Positions 1 through 11,500 of a stretch of 64,000 nucleotides of DNA are shown here, one piece after another. Position numbers and translations under genes: made by a program. The notes beneath the pieces were generated by a model, which saw only the letters and a list, made by a program, of their open reading frames with translations, was not told where the DNA came from and searched no databases. Origin of the DNA: Schistocerca nitens (Eukaryota; Arthropoda; Insecta; Orthoptera; Acrididae); NCBI RefSeq assembly GCF_023898315.1, contig NC_064619.1, forward strand, positions 303,404,150-303,468,149, read 5' to 3'. Position 1 is the first letter of the stretch. Each line of letters opens with the position of its first letter.

Positions 1-360
1 CCAACTTGCGATGATTGTCGCCGTGACTCACGCTGCCGTGAGGAATTTGGTGTGAGCCGCCCTGCGTCACCTCACGGGCCTGCGCCTCATCTTGCGGCCC
101 GCCTTAATGTCATGGTGTAAATACGATACAACAGGTCCACGTTATGGACAAGTAAAGTAAACAAAAACCGCATCATGACTTCCTAGTAATCAGGCTCGTC
201 CTCATTGTTTCCTTGGAGGAAATAAAGGATGTACGTGTAAATAAACAGCACAGTATGTGTAAACACGTACACATATTGGTTGTAAATAAGCTGGAAAATA
301 GTAATGCTAGACAAAGCGATAGGCAAGTTTACTTCCATATCTCTTTAAGCTGGCTTCTCT
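1..360. other. unassigned sequence at window start
   Basis: I see no gene or recognisable repeat here. The sequence precedes the first readable piece of a Ty3/gypsy pol and may be a decayed upstream part of it. Confidence 0.4.
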
Positions 361-1311
361 CACCCCAGGTTCCCTGACTCAAATTGTTCAGTGGGGCATT
401 CTCTATGTCCTATTACATTTTATAGGATGCTTAGGTAGCACTCTAGATGGTAAAGAGCATCCTGCAGCGTGCGTATCTCGACAGCCAAACAGATTGGAAC
501 CCAATTACACTACCACACAGAAAGAAATGTTGGCCGTGATCTATGGGATCACTTACTTCCAACATTACGTGTATGGGCAGTAATTTAAGGTTGTAACAGA
601 CTGAAATGCTTGCTTGGTTTGAAGGATCCCTCCAGCAGGTTGACCAGGTTGGCTCTTAAGTTGACTGAGTTTGACTACGGTCATTCATATACATGGGTAG
701 AAACATCCAAATGTGGATACTTTGAGCGACAATGTCACAGTGACGCACGCACTTGGGTAATCTGTGAGTGGCTGGCAGAGGAAGCAAGAAAATGATGCAG
801 CCGCAGTTTGCAATGCACAAGAACTTACTATGCAAGTCAACAAAATGTGGACTGCGCGTAGTGGTTCCGTTACCGCTCAGAAACAAAGTACTGCAACAAG
901 CACATGACCATATGTTGTCAGGTAACGGTGATCTGAGAGTGGTGGATAGAAGCGCAGTCGGAACATTTTGGTGCGAGGCGAGAAAACGTGATGTGGAGCA
1001 GTATGTACGAAGTTGCACACCACGCGCCTAACGACCAATTTTTACCAATGAAAAAATCCCTCTTCAAAAGTTGGATGAGCCATCAAAGCCTTTTCAGATA
1101 GTTAGACTTCACAGTTTGTGTGCATTTAACAGAACTCCAACTGGTAACAGGTAAGCACTGACGATTATTTACCATTTTTCTATGTTTATATCTACGACCG
1201 CAATCTCTGCCACCAGGCTGGTACGTTGCCTTCAGCATTAGTGAATAACTGGATTCTTAAGTTAGGCTTAGCAATAACTTTACTGACTGATCGGGGTAAT
1301 AACTTATCTGA
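361..1311 (+). pseudogene. Ty3/gypsy pol relic A, part 1 (RNase H end, integrase zinc finger and core)
   Basis: Conceptual translation in shifting frames gives the end of an RNase H domain near 440-700, with a QKEMLAVIYGITYFQHYVYG-like stretch followed by VVTD and LKDPSSRLTR. An integrase H2C2 region follows near 860-1030 (AHDHMLSG, then FWCEARKRDVEQYVRSCTPR; the last Cys of the CxxC pair is lost). The integrase core follows to about 1300, with a PTGN segment and a TDRGNN motif that carries the second catalytic Asp. Several stops and frameshifts make it non-coding. In this family the domains run in the order RT, RNase H, integrase, and that order is kept. The frame is cut at about 1311 by a CR1-like LINE and resumes near 7245, so this is the older host of that insertion. 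Domain assignment is by motif recognition only. Confidence 0.8.
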
Positions 1312-1816
1312 TATGATGACACACCTGTGCTGTGTACTTTGCGTTTGAGCCTTTTTTTCCATTTAAGAGGTTTAATCTCACGTTTTGTAAGCGTAAATTT
1401 AGGCAGTCTGTAGGGCAGTAGTTGCTCATTTGTTTTATTTCCAAGACAAGCATCCGTTCATTTAGTAAGACAGTCAGTCCAAAGACGTCTGCTGATACAC
1501 ATCTTCTCAGCGTCAAGTTACGCATTTCTATTTCCTGTGTTTTCCTAGTAACATGTTTCTTAAATTTCGTGTTTTTGCTCTAAGAGGTTACATATCGCAT
1601 TTCTAATTGTAAGTGTAAATTCGTGCAGTCTGTATCGCAATTTAATTTCTTCTGAACAGCCACCTACATAGCTCATTAAGACATCAGTGTCCATTGGTTA
1701 CACATCAGGAGGGTAGCAAGTTGCTTGTCTAAGTTTCTGTCTCCTTCTATAACTTATTTCTTCGGTTAGTTTTGATAACATTGATAGGCTGTGTGCATGC
1801 TGCGTGCGGACGCAGG

Positions 1817-2013
1817 CTGGTTCAAATGGCTCTGAGCACTATGGAACTTAACATTGGAGGTCATCAGCCCCCTAGAACTTAGAACTACTTAAACCTAACT
1901 AACCTAAGGACATCACACACATCCATGCTCGAGGCAGGATTCGAACCTGCGACCGTAGCGGTCGTGCGGTTCCAGACTGAAGCGCCTAGAATCGTTCGAC
2001 CACTTCGGCCGGA
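1817..2013 (-). mobile_element. tRNA-derived SINE (Ser/Leu-like head), copy 1
   Basis: The copy is in minus orientation. The common tail (GGCTCTGAGCACTATGG) is on the left, and the tRNA-like head with box B (complement GGATTCGAACCTGC) and GGCCGG end is on the right. It is flanked by a perfect 11-bp duplication, GCGGACGCAGG, at 1806-1816 and 2014-2024. It sits in the leader of the CR1-like LINE. Confidence 0.93.
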
Positions 2014-2929
2014 GCGGACGCAGGAAGAGCTTGTCATAATAGTTCACGAACATCTGAATGCCCTCTTGGCTAAGGACAGTCAGCTAAAGGCAGCTGCCTT
2101 CGGGTACAGGGATGGCGGAGAATCTGGCTTGTCACATGGGACACCCCAGTCTCGCTTGTTTCACCTACAGGGTCTGTTGCCTATGCAGCTCCTAGTGTAC
2201 TCGATGCAGTGGATTTGCCCTCACAGCAGGGTGAGTGGCGGGTGTTAACGTTTTTGCACTGCACAAAATGGAGGGCCACTGTGAAAGCTGGTTGTCTAGC
2301 GTTGCCTGTTCGCCAAGGGAGTGAACAGATGGCTGTTCCTTATGCAGAATTCGAGCAAGCACATGTACGTTATTGGTACACTTAGGAAGACAGCGTTCAA
2401 GACTGGAAAGGAAGCCAGCAATGTGCACTCGGTATGTCTGTTGGGAGTCTTCTCTGAGATGTGGAATGGACCTTGTCTGCAGCTATTGAAAGTGCAGGGG
2501 GGAGTTGCCTGCAAGTTCTTGCTCACGTCGGCACTCATGACACCCGTCATAAGGTTTCTGAGACCAGCATCAGTTCATAAAGGAGGTTGGCGGAAGTGGT
2601 GAAGTCTGCTCGCCTCGCTCCGGGTGTACAAACAAACCTAGGAGTTTGCAGCAATATTCCCAAAGTTGATATGGGTCCTTTGGTTTGCAGACAAGTGCAG
2701 GATATCGACCAAAGCGTCGTCGTCTCTGTGATAGTCTTGGTTATAGACTTCTGGTCCTGCATTATCGAGTGGTGATTTATAGCACACCTATTGGCAAATC
2801 AGGGGTGCAATATACAAAGGAAGCAGCTATTTGGGTAGCAGAGGATTTGTGGAGTGCACATGAGGGTTTTTTATTCTAGGCGATAGTTTCAGGTTCTCTG
2901 ATGAACACTAGCCAATCGGTACTCAGAAA
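2014..2929. other. LINE leader, non-coding
   Basis: This stretch lies between the first SINE and the endonuclease reading. Short ORFs occur but none resembles a known protein. I treat it as decayed 5' sequence of the CR1-like LINE because it is continuous with the endonuclease remnant. The 93-residue ORF at 2321-2602 has no recognisable domain. Confidence 0.45.
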
Positions 2930-3481
2930 GAGAAGTCAGACCTCGTTCAGAGGAAAGACAATTCGTGTGTCAAAATTTTATCAGTATTCCTAATGAACTT
3001 ACTGAATTTACTCTCCTCCACGAAAGTCTCCACGCACCAATTAATATTCACACTGAGAGCTGGCTAAACCCAACGTGAAAAGCTCTGAGATCTTTAGGGA
3101 TTCATGGGACATATGTTGGAAAGACAGATTAGACTCCATAAGAGTGGGAGTGTTCACTGAAGTTGACAAAAATTTTACCTCTATTAAGGTCAGAGTGAGA
3201 CAGTGAAGTTATCTTGTCATGTGTAATGGGTCTAGATGAAAGCAAGTTAATTGTTGGATGTTTTTACCAACCAGAAGATTGCGCTGTAACAATTCTAGAC
3301 TTATTCAAACAAAATTCAGTCAGTAATGTGTAAATACCCAGATCATGACATACTGGTTGCAGGCGACTTTAACCTACCGAGTCTAGACTGGGATGTGTAT
3401 GGATTCATTGGTGCGGGGGGTACAGAGAGACAGTCATTGCTAAATAATTCTGAAAGTACTGTAGACTTCACACAATGGAAA
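2930..3481 (+). pseudogene. LINE AP-endonuclease domain remnant
   Basis: Broken frames give LHESLHAPINIHTESWLNP, which matches the 'SETWL' region of LINE endonucleases. They then give LIVGCFYQPEDCAV (a YRPP-like strand) and a GDFNLPSLDWD motif near 3363-3395 with the metal-binding D-x-N of the exonuclease/endonuclease/phosphatase fold. Stops interrupt it, so it is not functional. The downstream part of the domain is displaced by the Tc1 element that begins at 3484. Confidence 0.75.
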
Positions 3482-3483
3482 TA

Positions 3484-4905
3484 CACTCCTGGAAATTGAA
3501 ATAAGAACACCGTGAATTCATTGTCCCAGGAAGGGGAAACTTTATTGACACATTCCTGGGGTCAGATACATCACATGATCACACTGACAGAACCACAGGC
3601 ACATAGACACAGGCAACAGAGCATGCACAATGTCGGCACTAGTACAGTGTATATCCACCTTTCGCAGCAATGCAGGCTGCTATTCTCCCATGGAGACGAT
3701 TGTAGAGATGCTGGATGTAGTCCTGTGGAACGGCTTGCCATGCCATTTCCACCTGGCGCCTCAGTTGGACCAGCGTTCGTGCTGGACGTGCAGACCGCGT
3801 GAGACGACGCTTCATCCAGTCCCAAACATGCTCAATGGGGGACAGATCCGGAGATCTTGCTGGCCATGGTAGTTGACTTACACCTTCTAGAGCACGTTGG
3901 GTGGCACGGGATACATGCGGACGTGCATTGTCCTGTTGGAACAGCAAGTTCCCTTGCCGGTCTAGGAATGGTAGAACGATGGGTTCGATGACGGTTTGGA
4001 TGTACCGTGCACTATTCAGTGTCCCCTCGACGATCACCAGTGGTGTACGGCCAGTGTAGGAGATCGCTCCCCACACCATGATGCCGGGTGTTGGCCCTGT
4101 GTGCCTCGGTCGTATGCAGTCCTGATTCTGGCGCTCACCTGCACGGCGCCAAACACGCATACGACCATCATTGGCACCAAGGCAGAAGCGACTCTCATCG
4201 CTGAAGACGACACGTCTCCATTCGTCCCTCCATTCACGCCTGTCGCGACACCACTGGAGGCGGGCTGCACGATGTTGGGGCGTGAGCGGAAGACGGCCTA
4301 ACGGTGTGCGGGACCGTAGCCCAGCTTCATGGAGACGGTTGCGAATGGTCCTCGCCGATACCCCAGGAGCAAAAGTGTCCATAATTTGCTGGGAAGTGGC
4401 GGTGCGGTCCCCTACGGCACTGCGTAGGATCCTACGGTCTTGGCGTGCATCCGTGCGTCGCTGCGGTCCGGTCCCAGGTCGACGGGCACGTGCACCTTCC
4501 GCCGACCACTGGCGACAACATCGATGTACTGTGGAGACCTCACGCTCCACGTGTTGAGCAATTCGGCGGTACGTCCACCCGGCCTCCCGCATGCCCACTA
4601 TACGCCCTCGCTCAAAGTCCGTCAACTGTACATACGGTTCACGTCCACGCTGTCGCGGCATGCTACCAGTGTTAAAGACTGCGATGGAGCTCCGTATGCC
4701 ACGGCAAACTGGCTGACACTGACGGCGGCGGTGCACAAATGCTGCGCAGCTAGCGCCATTCGACGGCCAACACCGCGGTTCCTGGTGTGTCCGCTGTGCC
4801 GTGCGTGTGATCATTGCTTGTACAGCCCTCTCGCAGTGTCCGGAGCAAGTATGGTGGGTCTGACACACCGGTGTCAATGTGTTCTTTTTTCCATTTCCAG
4901 GAGCG
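3484..4905 (-). mobile_element. Tc1-like DNA transposon, apparently complete
   Basis: The element is 1422 bp, bounded by TA at 3482-3483 and TA at 4906-4907. The inverted termini read CACTCCTGGAAATTGAAATA on the left and, in complement, CGCTCCTGGAAATGGAAAAA on the right. Over the first 27 positions there are three mismatches. It carries a single uninterrupted transposase gene on the minus strand. It is inserted between the endonuclease and RT parts of the CR1-like LINE and is therefore younger than that LINE. Confidence 0.93.
3639..4661 (-). CDS. Tc1-like transposase, intact 340-residue ORF
   Basis: This is the DDE transposase that would excise and reinsert its own element at TA sites in the nucleus. 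The first in-frame ATG that fits the family is at 4661 (MPRQRGREPY); the open frame continues further upstream to about 4877 but that part looks like terminal untranslated sequence. The N-terminus is a bipartite helix-turn-helix (FERGRIVGMREAGWTYRRIA, then a second basic helix region). The catalytic motifs are VVFSDESRF (first Asp), FQQDNARPHV (second Asp) and SPDLSPIEHVWD (Glu). Counting residues between the second Asp and the Glu gives 32, two fewer than the usual 34. No stop or frameshift is present, and 340 residues is a normal length for the family. Whether it is active cannot be told from sequence alone. Confidence 0.9.
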   Translation of the reverse strand: MPRQRGREPYVQLTDFERGRIVGMREAGWTYRRIAQHVEREVSTVHRCCRQWSAEGARARRPGTGPQRRTDARQDRRILRSAVGDRTATSQQIMDTFAPGVSARTIRNRLHEAGLRSRTPLGRLPLTPQHRAARLQWCRDRREWRDEWRRVVFSDESRFCLGANDGRMRVWRRAGERQNQDCIRPRHTGPTPGIMVWGAISYTGRTPLVIVEGTLNSARYIQTVIEPIVLPFLDRQGNLLFQQDNARPHVSRATQRALEGVSQLPWPARSPDLSPIEHVWDWMKRRLTRSARPARTLVQLRRQVEMAWQAVPQDYIQHLYNRLHGRIAACIAAKGGYTLY

Positions 4906-5034
4906 TATTTTAGACCTTATCGGTATAGAGATAGGGATTGTCATTGATCAACTATCATTACAAAATTTAATAAATCAGTCAATTAGGCTATGTGAGGGTT
5001 TCTGCTAGAAAGAGCGGATAAGCAGTTATCAGAA

Positions 5035-6920
5035 TCTCACTTAGACAGCGAATTGGCATAACTTACTCCCAATAAGATGAAGTTGAGGAAGTGTGGGTAA
5101 AGTTTAAGCAGATTGCAAATCATGGTCTGGAGAACTATGTGCCTAGTAATTTGCTTAAGGAAGGAAAAGGCCCAACACGACACGATTTAGCAGCGAAATT
5201 CAGAAAATGCTGAGGAAGCAGAGGCTGTTGCAAACTCGTTTCAGCAGAGAAGGCGCAAATGACGCAGGCATAGTTTGGAAGAGGTTGGTGAGTCCCTTGA
5301 AAAGATCTATACATGAAACATACATCAAACTACCACTATCATAACTTCGCAAAAGAACTGGCAGAAAAGCCGAGAAAATTGTAGACCTGTGTAAAATCGT
5401 TAATCGGCTGTAAGGCTTCCAATCACTCATTCGTTGACTAGTCTGGTGTGGCTGAAGGAGATAGCAACGCGAAAGACAAAGTTTTAAATTTCGCGGCCAA
5501 AAACTGTTCACGCAGGAAAATCGTATAGACATACACTCATTTGACCATCGAACATGCTCCTATATGGACGAGTTAGTTCAAATGGTTCAAATGGCTCTGA
5601 GCACTATGAGAGTTAACATCTGAGGTCATCAGTCACCTAGACTTAGAACTACTTAAACCTAACTAAGACACATCGATGCCTGAGGCAGGATTCGAACCTG
5701 CGACTCTAGCGGGGTTCGCAGTTCCAGACTGACGCGCCTAGAACCGCTCGGCTACAACGGACGACTAGGACGAGTTAGTAATAAACATCCTTGGCGTAGA
5801 GAAACATCTAAAAGAGTTGAAAACTAGTAAGTCAACAGGTGCGGATGGAGTCCCAGAGAGTACTGTATAATATTGGCTCCTTACCTAAATTTCATTTATC
5901 GCGAAACTCTCGCGCAGCACCAATACCCAATTTGTGCTAAAAGTGCAGGTGAGTCCTGTATTCAAGAAGGGCAAAAAGAAAGGACCCGCAAAATTATAGA
6001 CCAGTATCCCCAACATCGCTTTGCTACAGAATCCTTCAACATATTCTCAGTTCGAATATAGTAATTATTCTTGAGACCAACAAGCTTATCTCTACGAATC
6101 ACCATGATGTTAGACAGCATCAGGTGTGCGAAACTCAGCTTTCCCTTCTCTCACATCATATACTGCGAACTCTGTATTAAAGGCAACATGCAGATTCCCT
6201 GTTTCTAGATTTCGGGACAGCCTCTCACAAAGTGCCCGTTGAGAGTGTTAAAGCTACGAGCATATGCAATAGGTTCTTAAAAATGTGAGTGGTTCGAAGA
6301 CTTCTTAAATAATAGAACGCAATATGTTGTCCTCGACACGAATGTTCATCAGAGACAAGTGTATCGTCAGAGTGCCCTAGGAGTGTGTGATAGGACAGCC
6401 GTTGTTTACTGTATACATCATTGATCTGGTGGACAAGTTGGGCAGTAATCTGCATTTGTTTGCTGATGTTGCTGGGAGTATGGGAAGATGTCGAAGTTAA
6501 GTGTCTGTGCGAGGATACAACTTGACTTAGACAAAATCTCCAATACGTGTGATGAAAAGCAGCTACCTCTATGGGTGAGTAGGAAGAACAAACTCGTAAT
6601 GTCCGAATACAGTGTTACTTGTGCCCTACTTGACAGAGCTATGTAATTTAAGTATCTGAACATAAAGTTGCAAAACTATATGACATAGAATGAGCATGTG
6701 ATAATTGTACTAGGGAAGGAGAATAATCGACTTGGGTTTATTGGGAGAACTTTGGGAAAGTGTGATTCATCTGTAAAGCAGATCGCATGTAGGACGCTAG
6801 TGTCACTTGTTCTTGAGTGCTGCTCGGGAGTTTCGGATCTGTACGAGGTCGGATTAAAGGTAGATATCGAAGCAGTTCAGAAGCTGGCTCCTAGATTTGA
6901 AACCTGTGGGACTGAATAAC
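5035..6920 (+). pseudogene. LINE reverse transcriptase remnant (CR1-like), split by a SINE
   Basis: Readable pieces in shifting frames are: the linker before RT near 5090-5160 (VKFKQIANHGLENYVPSNLL); KSTGADGVPES near 5830; PVFKKGKKKGPAK near 5950; NNRTQYVV near 6310; SNLHLFADV near 6445-6475, where the FADD active-site motif has become FADV; and the thumb region LGFIGRTLGKCDSSVKQIAC near 6730-6790 followed by EAVQKLAPRFE. These order and motif features fit CR1/L2-type LINE reverse transcriptases. Stops, frameshifts and loss of a catalytic Asp mean it is dead. The SINE at 5578-5767 interrupts it. Confidence 0.75.
5578..5767 (-). mobile_element. tRNA-derived SINE (Ser/Leu-like head), copy 2
   Basis: Same family and orientation as the SINE at 1817-2013. 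It is flanked by a perfect 12-bp duplication, GGACGAGTTAGT, at 5566-5577 and 5768-5779. It is somewhat diverged and has lost several bases in the middle of the body. Confidence 0.92.
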
Positions 6921-7244
6921 TTTGCAAGGGTTACGGACATCCTTCAGGAACTCGAATGACAAGCCTTGGAGGGATTCTTTTCGATGAACACTACTGAGAC
7001 AATTTCGAAAACCAGCATCTAAAGTTGACTGCAGAACAGTTCTACTGTCGCCAACACACATTACACATTCCGCGTAAGAATCACGGAGGTAACATATAAA
7101 AAATTTGGCGTCATACGGAGACACGTAGATGTTCGTTACTCTCTCGTTCTTTTTGCAATTGGAACAGAAAAGGAAATGACTATTTGTGGTAGAGGTTACC
7201 TTCTACTGCGCACCATACGGTGGAGAATGTATGTAAATGTAGAT

Positions 7245-7498
7245 GTACGGACAAGTCCCATTTGCAAGCAAACGGAATGTATTTATAGAACAGTCTCGAA
7301 GATGGTTAGTTATTATGTTAACACATAACATACAGGCTGGAATACATTTGTCCAATCGGTGTCGGTGCATACAGTTCCAAATGGCCAAATCAATACTGGT
7401 CTCTCACCGTACGAGGCTGTCTATAGAAGTACAATAACTTGTCCCTTCCATGTTTTACTATCTAAGTTAGGTCCGGCGTCATGTCAATAAAGGAGTTT
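7245..7498 (+). pseudogene. Ty3/gypsy pol relic A, part 2 (integrase, after the LINE)
   Basis: The integrase reading that stops near 1311 resumes here. Pieces such as SKMVSYYVNT and NTGLSPYEAVYRS (7391-7429) match the region just after the catalytic Glu in Ty3/gypsy integrases. A short stretch around the Glu appears missing at the LINE junction. Stops are present. The reading leads into the SINE at 7499. Confidence 0.75.
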
Positions 7499-7731
7499 TA
7501 CCGAGCGGGGTGGCGCAGTGGTTAGACACTGGACTCGCATTCGGGAGGACGACGGTTCAATCCCGCGTCCGGCCATCCTGATTTAGGTTTTCCGTGATTT
7601 CCCTAAATCGCTCCAGGCAAATTCCGGGATGGTTCCTCTGAAAGGGCACGGCCGACTTCCTTCCCAATCCTTCCCTAATCCGATGAGACCGATGACCTCG
7701 GTGTTTGGTCTCCTTCCCCAAACCAACCAAC
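7499..7731 (+). mobile_element. tRNA-derived SINE of a second family
   Basis: The head (GGGGTGGCGCAGTGGTTAGA as box A, ACGGTTCAATCCCGCG as box B) is followed by a body with TTAGGTTTTCCGTGATTTCC and ends in CCAACCAACC. A perfect 14-bp duplication, CAATAAAGGAGTTT, flanks it at 7485-7498 and 7732-7745. It is unrelated in body to the GGCTCTGAGCAC family. Confidence 0.94.
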
Positions 7732-7745
7732 CAATAAAGGAGTTT

Positions 7746-8345
7746 GGGAAAAGTAAATTTGAAAAAAGGGAATACTAAAAAATTTCTGATGAATAAGAAA
7801 ACGGTCTGTGCCAAGTCAGTCAAATGACATCCCCAAACAATGGTAAGATCTCTTTGTCAACTACAACTTCCATTGTACATATCAGTACAATACAACCGTT
7901 CGATGGTGCAGTCGCTGCTTTCCCACAGATTTTGGTACCATTGTTACCGAACAGCTGAAAACTTATTAGGATTAAGAGGAATTGTCATACCAATACGTAT
8001 ACTCGAACAAGGTACCCTAAGCGCTGTGCTTTCGAAACGAGGAGTTCGTTATTACGTATTGTTACAGTGTATTATCCCTGTCAGTTTAATTTTTTCCTCC
8101 CTTTATTGTGTACTATCAGACATACGCTATGTGTTAAGGGTTAGCTTGACGTTCCTGAAAGTTATCCGCTTATTGTTTTGTGGGCACTATTTTTTGAAGA
8201 ACGAAGGGACTTGCTAGATGCTCCTTGTCCTTGGGTGGCACAACGACAGGTACGGAAAGTCTCGAACGTCAAAACAGCGGCATGTGATATAACTGACGTA
8301 AGTATCAATTAACCGGAACCACGATCAAGACATCGAAACCAATGT
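7746..8345. other. unassigned, probable gypsy relic A tail
   Basis: This stretch follows the gypsy integrase tail across the SINE. The 125-residue ORF at 7840-8217 is hydrophobic toward its C-terminus but has no motif I recognise. It could be decayed 3' sequence of relic A or unrelated DNA. Confidence 0.35.
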
Positions 8346-8534
8346 TGGCTCTGTGAGCACTATGGGACTTAACTTCTGAGGTCATCAGTCCCCTATAACT
8401 TAGAACTACTTAAACCTAACTAACCTAAGGACATCACACACATCCATGCCCGAGGCAGGATTCGAACTTGCGACCGTAGCGGTCACGCGGCTCCAGACTG
8501 TAGCGCCTAGAACCGCACGGCCACTCCAGCCGGC
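8346..8534 (-). mobile_element. tRNA-derived SINE (Ser/Leu-like head), copy 3
   Basis: Tail on the left (slightly altered start, GGCTCTGTGAGCACTATGGG) and tRNA-like head on the right, ending in CCAGCCGGC. I could not find a clear target-site duplication. Confidence 0.88.
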
Positions 8535-11500
8535 CTCAATAGATGATCTCATTGCATTATAAAAGGTGCGTATTACTATGGAACGACTGTTCGAACATGT
8601 CCAACAGTTCACAAAAACCAGTCCCAGAGGTTCGATCATCACCATAAGTGTTTCTACTACTAGTATAGCCATGCTTCTTACAGCATGTAAAACTGCCATT
8701 CCTCCAGACCTACCTTTGGGCCACGTTTCCGTGAAATGTCTTGACGCCACAGCTAAGAAGTAGGAACTGAAACTAATTTAATAAATACAGCAATTAAGTT
8801 ATAGCAAGTAGAATACGACACATCTCTGCCATGCTGTAGATTAAAATCTTGATTTAAGTAGGAACAAGTAACGTAACAGTCTCATGAAATATTAACAGTA
8901 GCGTCAAAGTAATCTACGTGAATTTTAGATGTAATTTTTGGAATGAATTTCTTGAAGAAGGTTGGATGGTCGCACAGAAAATTGACTTCCCGGGTGCACT
9001 TACACATTTTTAAAATTTTACTTGCTGTAGACTACAGTAAATCGGATCTGGTACATACTACGAGGAGTGTAACATTGCTGAGAGTAAGGCGCCGCTTATG
9101 ATACATTTTCACACTGAAATGAACCGCAATTAAGAAGTACAAATGGTTCCTAACGACAACACCTAATTCGTCGTTCTGTGAGTCTTTCCCTATAGAGCCA
9201 TAACATGTAACCTCCGAGCTCAGCCACTCCAATGCTGCTTAGCACTAACGGAATATCTTAAGGGATATGGAACTGACAATAAATGAGGCAACACTGTGGG
9301 CAGGAGTCCGCTGAGACGTTTGGATAATTGCAGTAAACGTCCTCACCGCAGTAGCAATGCTGACATGTCCAGCTTAAATACGACCGATACCGAAGGCGGT
9401 TAAAGCGTCTGGTCAGCCTGTCTGAACCTCTGATTCCGATGGAATGAGAGGCTCGCTAGTTACAGGACAACATGACAAATCGTGATGTGCGGTCTGCTGC
9501 CGAGAGGACTTCAGTTCTGAGAGCACAGCCAGCGGTTGTAGTGAGACCTAGCCACTGCAAGCCGTTACTGCTGTTTGGCCACCACCATGTTTGAAGAAAA
9601 CGTGAACGAGCCTGGGAATACCCTGGTGAAGGGCTATACCAAGTGACTGCAAACTACCGGCTGTAACCTGTTGAGCGAGACACCTGAGTCCCACATCCCT
9701 GGTTACACACAGTGTTGCTGATCTGGGTCATGGGCAAACGCCTTCACGACACCGGCCATCCGTGATGTGCCGTTGGTACTCACTGAAGTGCACATGCATC
9801 TTCGAGAGCGCTGAGGCAGGCCGCATTAGTTGCTAGTGAGCTCCGGTAAGCTTGCGCCTATAGACACCTGACCAAGCCACCTGCACGACACTGCCACTCG
9901 GTCCTGACCCGAACGACGGCCACAGCCGACTAAGCACTGCGTCCGCATTTCATGTTGCTCGTGAGTACGTGAAGCAGCGCGCCTTCTACTACGCCGGAGA
10001 AGGCAATCCGTATAGTAAATTATAAGCACTAAATATGATTCCAGAAAACGATGTTTCTCTGATGTCCTAGGCAAGGGCATATGACGCCTACCCACACCAG
10101 CTCCCGAGCTGTGCCTCCTGCACCAGTAGCGTAACCAGTTTACCTGCTCAGTTTCCACACCCACTAAAAATTCTGACCTGAAGGGTGACTGCTACAGCAC
10201 ATCTCGCAGTAAGGAAAGGTAATCGTTGTGTGACCTTGAACAAAAGCTATGCGACAGTTGCAAATACTCCAACAACAATGTAACCCTAAATGTCCCAATG
10301 TGTCACTTGCGATGCCACTATCCGAATGTACTGTAATATTTTTAGACCATGCGGCATCAGACGTCTGGAAAGCGGCTATCGCGTGTAATAAGCCTGAATA
10401 GCTTTGCTATGTAGTTCAGACTACTACACGGAATTACTGAATAAATATTGGCGATGGCGTACAAGAAATCGAATGTTAAATGAATTCTGATTTTCATTAA
10501 CAAAAATAACCTCTTTGAAGTGACTGAACAGAATGCACTAACTTGTGTACGTTAATCACGCCTAGCAGGCGAACAACATTTACGTAACACAATATACACA
10601 CACATATGACAAACTCTTGAACATGCTGTAAGTTAGATTGATCTACACCAACTGTCAGTAATGATGGTAATGTTACTGAATTTGCATTGTACTGAAGGTA
10701 CAATGAGTACTTCTTTAATTGAATAATCAGTGAGCACTATAGAACTGATGGTTACTAGAGATGTTAAAAACATTACTTTATAATCATTTTGTTCTAATGA
10801 AACTGAATGAGTTTTTACGTTGATAATGTACTGAAAAGCCACCACATCGAGTTGAACTATAATTAATGTGGCACAGTACCTGGCGTCTTCTGTCAGTTGT
10901 ATAGTCCGGCGTTTGTGGGAAATTTTCGGCGTTAACTCCGATTATATCCTCTTGTTGCATTAATACGCCGATACTCACGTAATATAGCCTTTTTACTGGT
11001 ATTGCTGCACACACAATGATGGATTTGGGATAATAATGAACTATTTTCTGTAAATAATTGATGACACTCGTGGAATGCACTTTGAATCACAAAGTTATTA
11101 TTTCACACAGACATTGCACTTTAGAGAACTTGACTTGATAAATACATAAACTGGTTCGCTACGGATAAATGTACTTGTTATGGCGGCGGTATAAAATGCA
11201 CTGTTCGTAAAAACACTGTCGTACGATAACTACTAGTTCGTTGCTTGTGCTGGCGTGAGCTCATCAATGGATCTCATATGGTAGTAAGATCACATTGCAA
11301 CATTAGCGGCAGACACTGGTCACTTCATACCTTGCTGCTGATCGCTGCAGTCCGTCGCAAATTACGCAGACTTCCACAAGGCGTGCCATGTGCTTTTTGA
11401 GCGGGAACAGCAACTATATCGCTCACAAGCCGTCTCCGTCGAAGTGTTGCATCCTGCAAGCCTTATTGTCCATTTGACTTGCTGACACACCATAAATCCA

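Larger units (their letters stand above)
1312..7244 (+). mobile_element. CR1-like non-LTR retrotransposon (LINE), nested in gypsy relic A
   Basis: A degenerate LINE is read from an untranslated leader (about 1312-2880) through an AP-type endonuclease (about 2930-3481) and a reverse transcriptase (about 5035-6920) to a 3' end with a GTAAATGTAGATGTA-like tail at 7225-7244. It is broken by a SINE in the leader, a Tc1 transposon after the endonuclease, and another SINE in the RT. The outer limits are inferred from where the gypsy integrase reading stops (about 1311) and restarts (about 7245), so they may be off by tens of bases. I could not see a clean target-site duplication. A jockey-clade element is the main alternative. 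Confidence 0.65.

Noticed and set aside
1925-2248. ORF starting in the SINE head and running into flanking DNA
   Set aside because: It begins inside a SINE and joins unrelated sequence across a target duplication.
4171-4913. Overlapping ORFs of 128 and 157 residues opposite the Tc1 transposase
   Set aside because: They are antisense shadows of the intact transposase frame.
7840-8217. 125-residue ORF as an envelope-like gene
   Set aside because: It is hydrophobic in part but without a signal peptide, cleavage site or known motif; chance frame in decayed DNA is more likely.
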